DNA of 64,000 bases from Pomphorhynchus laevis (Eukaryota; Acanthocephala; Palaeacanthocephala; Echinorhynchida; Pomphorhynchidae): NCBI GenBank assembly GCA_012934845.2, contig WNNJ02001975.1, positions 1 to 64,000 of the forward strand, written 5' to 3'. The position numbers were made by a program, and so were the translations under genes. Positions within the stretch are counted from its first letter, which is position 1. Each line of letters opens with the position of its first letter. The notes below the pieces were generated by a model that had not been told where the DNA came from, searched no databases, and saw nothing but the letters and a program-made list of their open reading frames with translations. Below are positions 57,880 to 64,000 of the stretch, piece by piece.

Positions 57880-60676
57880 CACCAATGCATCATATCGTAC
57901 CTCCTCCTTCTTATTTCTCCCCTATCTAAATACATATCATACTTCTTTCTTCGCCTCACGTACTCGTTACTCTACCTCTCCCTTTTCACTTCTCAATAAT
58001 TTACATCCTTCGGTCAAAATCATCTCAAGTAACATCTCAGATAAACTTATTCAGAACTCCACTTCTGTCACATATGCTCCAACTTATCTTCATTCTCCAT
58101 CGAGCACCCCTGTCATTCCCACTTCTATTTGCTCTTATGCCTCTACTCCAAACAGCTCTGTTCAACCACCACATCCACGTAATCGTATTCCTTCGCACGA
58201 TCGTTGGGTTATCATATCTAATTTAAAGCTTCCCGAATCTGTGTCTCCACAATCTCGCCTCGACGATGATGTATCTTCTTTTAGGTATATCCTAGCAACC
58301 ATTCTTCCTGATGATAATCCATCCCTCTTCAATAATATCAATCCTGTATCTTTGATCCGTTTAAACAAACACACTAAACCCAATCATCTCAGACCTCCAC
58401 TACTACAAATCGCTTTCCGACATAGTTTGCATACTTACTTGGTACTCTTCCAACGTTTTAAACTTCTTAACACTTCATCTAATTGTCGTATCAATCCTGA
58501 CCGTTTCCCATCTGATATTGTCCAACTCAATTTAGTTCGCATTGAGAAACATCAAAATGAAACAAACGGCGAGTGATTCTTATCAATCCGTCAAATCAAC
58601 GGAAACTTTCACGTCGTACACACTAGTCCAAAAATCCGATGGCGTCCCGTATCCCCCAGCTTTCTTTGCTGGTCGATATCGCTCCTGAGCATACTTTTCG
58701 TTTTCGTCTTTTTAACACTCGCTCCATTCTTCATAAAGCTGATCTGCTCCTTGATATCTTCGATCAATTATCTATCGATATTCTCTGCATTACCGAATCC
58801 TGGCACTCTGACTCTGACGATCTTGCTATTCGTCGTCTATGTCTCTCTTGATGTTCGTTAGTTGAATCAGCTCGTCCAATTGTCTCTTCCACATCGATGC
58901 TTCTAACCATGACGGTGTCGTTGCCATTGTCGTCACCCAACGTCTCTACGTAAAAATTATGCTAACATCCGTTGCACTTCTTTCGAATTGCTAATATGCA
59001 GATCATCAACTCCTTTCCCTCTTAAACTTGTTATTATATACCGTCCAAGCTTAGCCGCCCCTCACTTATTTCTTTAACGACCTTGCCGATCTTCTTTCTA
59101 AATGATCATTGTCTTATACTCCTTCTTTTGTTCTCGGTGACTTTAGCATAAGTCTTGATTGCCCGGCTGACTCTGACTCTATTATCACTATATCTAATCT
59201 TTTTTCTGATTTTAAGTATAAATTACTTTCAACAAGCCCCACTCATATTCTTGGCCGGTGCTTTCGACAACACTGATGTTCCCAACTGCTTCAATGACTA
59301 TACTTCCTTGTCAATTACTAATCCCGATTTGTCTGATCATTTCCTTGTCACTCTTAATCTTACTCGTCCCTATCCCCATCCTTCTCCACCTCCAACATTA
59401 GCTACTCCACGTCGACCTTGGAAACTTCTCGATATAACTATCTCATGTTTTGCCTTACTTAATTCTTCACACTTTTCGCTTCCACCTAACTATCTTTCTT
59501 CCGATGATCTCTGCATCAGAAGAAAAGTGTGAAGAAAAGTGTGAACTTACGTCGATCCTCAATTACCATCTGCCCATTCGACACCAACGTTTTCAATGCT
59601 TGCGCCATGCTCCCGGGTTCGATTCCGACTGTTGTCTTTCTATGCGTTGACTCCGTCACTTTTTTCGTGTGCTTAATGGTTTTCTTAAGCGTTCTCCAAA
59701 CAATCACTCTAAATCTTTGTGCCTCCTATCTTTCTCTTCGCCGTTCCAATCTCATTTTTATGCGTACTAAGCGTACTCTATTTTAGCAAAATCAACTCGA
59801 TTCATCTTCCAACTCTAAATCTCACTGGAAAATCTTACACCCAATTCTTTCAAGATCACCTACCCATTGCAACAAAAATCCTGATGAATTTTCTTCTTAT
59901 CTACAATCTAAGCTATCTAATTTACTTTCTATTCTACCCATATGCCCCTTGTACCCACTCTTCTATTAAATACTACCCTCTCAGAGCTATTCCACCTTCT
60001 TCCCGTTTTGTCTGATGAAGTTTCTTTGGTTCTTCTGACATTACCTAATAAAACATCTCCTTCTGACCTAATTCCCACTCACTTGCTTAAATATATCTGC
60101 TCCTCTATCTTACACTTCCTAACCACATTGTTCAACTCGTCCATCCGTAGCCGTACATTTCCTTCCATCTGGAAATGCGCCACTGTTCGTCCTCTCATCA
60201 AAAAGCAATCTCTCGACTCCTCACTACCATCTTCGTACCGTCCTATCTCACTTATCCCAACCCTCTCCAAACTCCTTGAACGTCTTGTTCTCAATCAAGT
60301 TAATGCATATCTATTTTTCTTCGACTTGTTTTTCCCTTCCAAGTTGCTTTTCGCTCTAATCACTCTACTTGAATTGCATGTCTTAAAGTTTATAACGACT
60401 TACTCATCTCGCGCGATCAAAAATTTTGTAGTGTTACAGTTTCTCTTGGTCTATTATCTGCTTTCGACATTGTCGATCACTAGATTCTTCTCTATCGTCT
60501 TTGTCATGTTTATGGCTTCTCTTTACACGTTGTAGCATGGTTTTCTTCATATCTATCAAACCGTACTTTTCGCGTGTGTTCTAGCTCTTCTCTTTCCCAT
60601 CCTTCTTCGATCCCTTCCGGGTTTACACGAGGCTCCTTATTAGGCCCTTTGCTTTTCTCTCTTCTTCTAGGTGATT
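57880..60676 (+). mobile_element. L2-clade LINE copy A7: ORF1 end, endonuclease and RT start, cut by A8
   Basis: In order: ORF1 C-terminal part at 58,241-58,576 (LIRLNKHTKPNHLRPPLLQI, RIEKHQNETNGE), the overlapping endonuclease start at 58,639 (FRLFNTRSILHKADLL, CITESWHSDSDDLAIRRL) with further pieces to 59,540 (LSDHFLVTLNL), a linker, and RT fingers at 59,942-60,535 (TSPSDLIPTHLLKYICSS, SYRPISLIPTLSKLLE). Many frame changes. Homology ends at GATTT at 60,676, where L2 copy A8 begins in the opposite direction. The 5' limit near 57,880 is approximate. Confidence 0.8.
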
Positions 60677-60754
60677 TAAAAAAACGATTTATTTTAACGT
60701 GGCAAATGCGTGCCAGCGCACGCTTACATGACCACAACAAAACAAGACTGTGAA

Positions 60755-62390
60755 TCAGGTGTCGAGAAGGTGTGAACGGAGGAGGTGTTTGAATGTGATA
60801 AAAGAGGGTGCGCGGCGGACGTCGAGAGGAAGTTGATTCCAGGCGAGTGAGGCAGCGACGAGGAAGGATCGGAGACCGTAGTTGTTGGAGTAATTAGGAA
60901 CGTGGAGTAAGAGGGTATGACAGGAACGAAGCGATAGCGAGGTGGGGCGAGTATCGTCTAAGAAAGGAAGGTTGATGAACGATGGGGAGCCGACAGCGAT
61001 GAGACGAAAAGTAACGAGAAGAAGGCGGAGTTTGATGCGGATGTGGATGGTGGGCCAGGAGAGTTGGGCAAGATATGTGGATGTGTGGTCGAAGCGACGA
61101 AGACGAAAGAGCACTCGAACGGCGGTGTTGATTATTTGTTGTAGAGGTAGGATGATGGATTTTAGAGAATTGGCGAAAAGGCTAAGGCAGTAATCGATTT
61201 TAGGGAAAAGAAGCGATGAAAGAAGAGACATACAAGAACGGAAGTCGATAAGGGGGCGGATACGGCGGATGTCACGGAGAATTAAGTTAGACGAGCGGAC
61301 CTTGTCACGGACGAAGGGTTTAAGGGAAAGGTGATCATCGAAATGAATGCCTAAGAAAGTGAGATTGTGGACTATAGGGATGATCGATGAGTCAAAAGAA
61401 ACAATGGGAGGAGATATGTTTGGTTTACGGGGTAGGATCCACATTATTTTGGACTTTTCGGGGTTTAGAACGAGATGGAGATTGGAGTGACGTTTGTAGA
61501 TATAAGAAAGACAGTTGGAGGCAGAAATGCCGATATCGTGTATGCGATGTGCGGGTGCATGAGCATAGATTAGAATGTCATCGGCGTATTGCATGACCTT
61601 AAAGGAGTAAGGTTTGATAAACGGAGATAGATCGCTAAGCAGAAGAGAGAAAAGCATATGACCTAGGATTGAACCTTGTGGGACCCCGCAAAAAATAGGG
61701 ATGGGAAGGGAGGATGATGAATTAGAACAGACGCGAAAGGAACGGTCGGATAGGTATGAGGCGAACCATGCTACGGAGGAGGAAGAAAATCCGTAATCAT
61801 AACGAAGGCGAGAAAGGAGGACGGAGTGGTCGACAATGTCGAATGCGGAGGAGAGGTCCAGGGAGATGAGAACACTATATAGAGCCTTGTCTCGAGAAAT
61901 GAGTAAGTCGTTGTACACTTTTATGCATGCGATTTCTGTGGAGTGATTAGAGCGGAAAGCGGATTGGAAAGGAGGGTACAGATTGGATGAGGAGAGATAA
62001 GCGTTGATTTGTATTAAGATGAGGCGTTCTAAGAGCTTAGAAAGAGTAGGGAGTAGCGAAATGGGCGATAGCTAGAAGGAAGGGAGGGGTCGAGCGATTG
62101 TTTCTTGAGGGGACGAACAATTGCGGATTTCCAGTGTGAAGGGAAGATACGACTGCGGATGGACGAGTTAAACAAGGCTGTGAGAAATGGGGATATCGAT
62201 GAGCATATAGATTTTAATATGTGGGTAGGCATGGGATCGGCGGGTGAGGTTTTGTTGGGCAAGGACATGAGGACAGGTGATATTTCTGTAGGTGAGACAG
62301 GGAGAAGATGAAAGAGTTCCGGAAGGATGAGGCTAGGCGGGGCAGAGTGGAATAGGATGGAGACCGGGGTGTTAGAGAGCAGCGTGGATA
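60755..62390 (-). CDS. L2 reverse transcriptase domain of A8, frameshifted
   Basis: Palm and thumb are open from about 62,060 down to 60,755: fingers LERLILIQINAYLSSSNLYP, motif A SLDLSSAFDIVDH, GVPQGSILGHMLFSLLLSD (note H for the usual P after LG), and QYADDILIY. The N-terminal part (to about 62,390, LPNKTSPADPMPTHILK) is in a second frame: compared with A6, one G is missing from a GGGG run near 62,063. An in-frame 3-nt loss near 62,106 (RPLKKQ instead of RPLLKKQ) is also seen. The domain is otherwise complete, so the copy was disabled recently. Confidence 0.85.
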
Positions 62391-63647
62391 CTATAGTCTG
62401 GAGAAATGACGAATAATCATTAGCATTGATGTTGCACGGCGTAGAGGAACGAGCCAGGATTGAGTTAAAAGTATGCCAGAGAGTCTTAGAGTTGAATGAA
62501 GTGATGATTTTATGCTGCCAGAAGGAGTTGCATTTGGTACGTAGTAGGTTGAGATGAGACCGGCGAAGAGCAAGATAGGAATCACGGAAAGACGGAGTGA
62601 TCGAGCGGAAATCGCGTCTGAGAGAGCGGTGATAGACTCGAAAAGCATGGCGGAGTCGACGCTTTGAGAGTAGACATTGGATGTCAAACCATAGGCACGG
62701 TGCAAGCGACGGTGTGGGTGAGACTTGAAGGGCAAGAGAATATCGAGAGTGGATGTGACTTCAGAGTCGAAAAGAAAGGCGAGATCGTGAGGAGATGAAT
62801 ATGTTATTGTGGGTAATGATAGAGACGATTTGAGTAAGGCAGAGCGGAGAAGGGAGAGGTCAAGATTTCTCCAAGGGCGACGTAGGATTGTAGGTGTGTG
62901 AGGAGGGGTGTGGTTGCGAGTGAGATCAAGGGTGATAAGAAAGTGATCGGATAGACCAGGATCAGAGATGGACAGTGAGGTGTAGGCAGCAAAATGATCG
63001 GGGACAGCGATGATGTCGAGTGCTTCATAAAGTATATGTGTGGGGGCAGTGGAGATTAGTTTGTAATTGTAGTTGGATAGAATGTTGATGAAGCGGATGG
63101 AATCTGTGGAAGAGGGGCGGTCTAGGCGGATATTGAAGTCGCCTAGAACGAGTGAAGGGATTGAGGACAAAGAACAATGAGAAAGGAGATCAGCGAGTTC
63201 GGTAAAAAATAAGGCTTTAGGAGCTGATGAACCAGGACGGTATACAATGGCGAGATCTAGCGTGATCGGGTTAGAATAACGACAAGTGAGCAACTCAAAA
63301 GAGCAAGGACTGAAAGGGGGATTGATTTTGCGAAGAGACGCGGGGTGACGCGCGAATGTGACGATGCCGCCATGATTAGAGGATTTAGAAGGGCATGAGC
63401 TGAGGGGGCGGGCGGATTCGACTAGGGAGCAACCGGCAGAGAGCAGACGGCGAATGGAAAGGTCGTCGGAATCTGAGTGCCAGGATTCGGTGAGGCAGAA
63501 GAGATCGATGGATTGCTTGGTGAATACTTTGAGGATAAGATCGGATTTATTGAGAATAGATCTAGTGTTGAGGAGACCGAGGCGGAAACCGTGTGCTGTG
63601 GCGAAAGAGTCTAGTGGAGAAGACACATAGGAGAGATGAAGCGCCAT
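62391..63647 (-). CDS. L2 endonuclease domain (start of ORF2) of A8
   Basis: An apurinic/apyrimidinic-type endonuclease that nicks target DNA before reverse transcription. From the ATG at 63,647: NTRSILNK (27-34), the catalytic-glutamate block CLTESWHSD (51-59), YRPGSS (136-141), LGDFNIRLD (168-176, D and N), THIL...LDI (203-211) and LSDHFLITL (232-240, D and H). The motif set is complete. After about residue 320 the frame drifts from the expected linker sequence: comparison with A5 and A7 (RRLRH block) shows a shift near 62,690, so the endonuclease is not joined to the RT in one frame. The start overlaps the end of ORF1 in a different frame, as in A4 and A7. Confidence 0.85.
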   Translation of the reverse strand: MALHLSYVSSPLDSFATAHGFRLGLLNTRSILNKSDLILKVFTKQSIDLFCLTESWHSDSDDLSIRRLLSAGCSLVESARPLSSCPSKSSNHGGIVTFARHPASLRKINPPFSPCSFELLTCRYSNPITLDLAIVYRPGSSAPKALFFTELADLLSHCSLSSIPSLVLGDFNIRLDRPSSTDSIRFINILSNYNYKLISTAPTHILYEALDIIAVPDHFAAYTSLSISDPGLSDHFLITLDLTRNHTPPHTPTILRRPWRNLDLSLLRSALLKSSLSLPTITYSSPHDLAFLFDSEVTSTLDILLPFKSHPHRRLHRAYGLTSNVYSQSVDSAMLFESITALSDAISARSLRLSVIPILLFAGLISTYYVPNATPSGSIKSSLHSTLRLSGILLTQSWLVPLRRATSMLMIIRHFSRL

Positions 63648-64000
63648 CGAATTTTTGGACGGGTGTGGACAACTTGAAAATTTCCGTCTATGTTTCGGAT
63701 GGAGAGTGATGTTTCGCCGTTTTCCTCGCGACGGCGTTTTTCGATGCGGGCTGAAGAGATTTGAGCGATTTCAGAAGGGGCGCGATCGGGGAAAATTCGA
63801 GAGGTTGAAGATGACATGAGTTTGAATCGTTGAGAGAGGATAGAATACGCGTGAGAGCGATGCTTGAAAACAAGTTTTAGGAGAGGGGGTTGGGAAGGAT
63901 TAGATTGAGAAGATTTCTTTAGACGGATGAATGCGACAGGAGAAATGTCCTTGAAAAAGGATGGTTTATCCGAAGGAACAATAGACGAGAGGATTGATCT
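63611..64000 (-). CDS. L2 ORF1 protein, C-terminal part (A8), continues past the window
   Basis: From the window end downwards the frame stays open without a stop: PSDKPSFFKDISPVAFIRLK, PPLLKLVFKHRSHAYSIL then SQRFKL, IFPDRAPSEIAQ, ARIEKRRREENGE, SIRNIDGNFQVVHTRPKIRW, with the stop after ISPMCLLH. The order (a hydrophobic-basic segment with F.....A..IL...., then D..P.E.......R.E.RRRE..GE..) resembles the C-terminal RRM-like region of ORF1 proteins from CR1/L2-type LINEs, which bind RNA (family knowledge; assignment is inference). It overlaps the endonuclease ORF by about 37 bp. Confidence 0.65.
   Translation of the reverse strand, partial: RSILSSIVPSDKPSFFKDISPVAFIRLKKSSQSNPSQPPLLKLVFKHRSHAYSILSQRFKLMSSSTSRIFPDRAPSEIAQISSARIEKRRREENGETSLSIRNIDGNFQVVHTRPKIRWRFISPMCLLH

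Larger units (their letters stand above)
60677..64000 (-). mobile_element. L2-clade LINE copy A8, near full length, runs off the window end
   Basis: The copy starts with the A-tail AAAAAAACGATTTATTTTAA at 60,677, then the 3' hairpin GCGTGC/GCACGC, RT, endonuclease, and ORF1 which is still open at 64,000. It is inserted into copy A7 in opposite orientation. Differences from A6 across the shared RT are few, so the two derive from closely related sources. The 5' end and target duplication lie outside the window. It is the longest L2 copy here and the best reference for the family. Confidence 0.9.

Overview
The window looks like AT-rich genomic DNA from an invertebrate animal. It has spliceosomal introns with GTAAGT/GTATGT-type donors, long low-complexity A/T tracts, and a repeat load dominated by non-LTR retrotransposons and Penelope-like elements. 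The species cannot be fixed from sequence alone; an arthropod is plausible but not shown. No operons, rRNA, tRNA or CRISPR arrays were seen.

Two host genes can be assembled from splice signals and frame continuity, both on the minus strand. Gene 1 (16,902 down to 5,548) has eight exons and predicts a 404-residue protein that I do not recognise. Its introns hold a Penelope-like element, a LINE tail, a MITE and a 31-bp minisatellite. Gene 2 (35,067 down to 27,060) has three exons, one only 43 nt long, and predicts a 227-residue protein with a basic N-terminal part and an acidic C-terminal part. Its 7.3-kb first intron is filled by three copies of one LINE family and an LTR-retrotransposon fossil.

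Layout: 0-5 kb, Penelope-like and LINE relics, a duplication and a hAT-type MITE with a perfect 8-bp target duplication. 5.5-16.9 kb, gene 1. 17-24.8 kb, gene-poor DNA with an unassigned GC-rich island (19.2-19.8 kb) and many short perfect hairpins. 24.9-26.8 kb, a composite repeat block containing a nearly perfect palindrome of about 1.08 kb. 27-35 kb, gene 2. 35-41 kb, AT-rich DNA with relics of a LINE whose C-terminus resembles restriction-like-endonuclease LINEs, a MITE with long inverted arms, and a 270-bp-armed inverted repeat. 41.6-64 kb, a graveyard of L2-clade LINEs nested into each other and into an older CR1-like LINE.

Nothing here is clearly a new multi-gene system. The observations most worth following are: the L2 3'-terminal stem-loop with compensatory changes between copies; a repeated hairpin module at the 3' side of the Penelope-like copies; the long palindrome with matched arms; two inverted L2 copies that share the same defects over only part of their length; and the unidentified eight-exon gene. 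Coordinates of decayed repeats are approximate (tens of bases); exon edges are exact readings of the sequence but have no transcript support.
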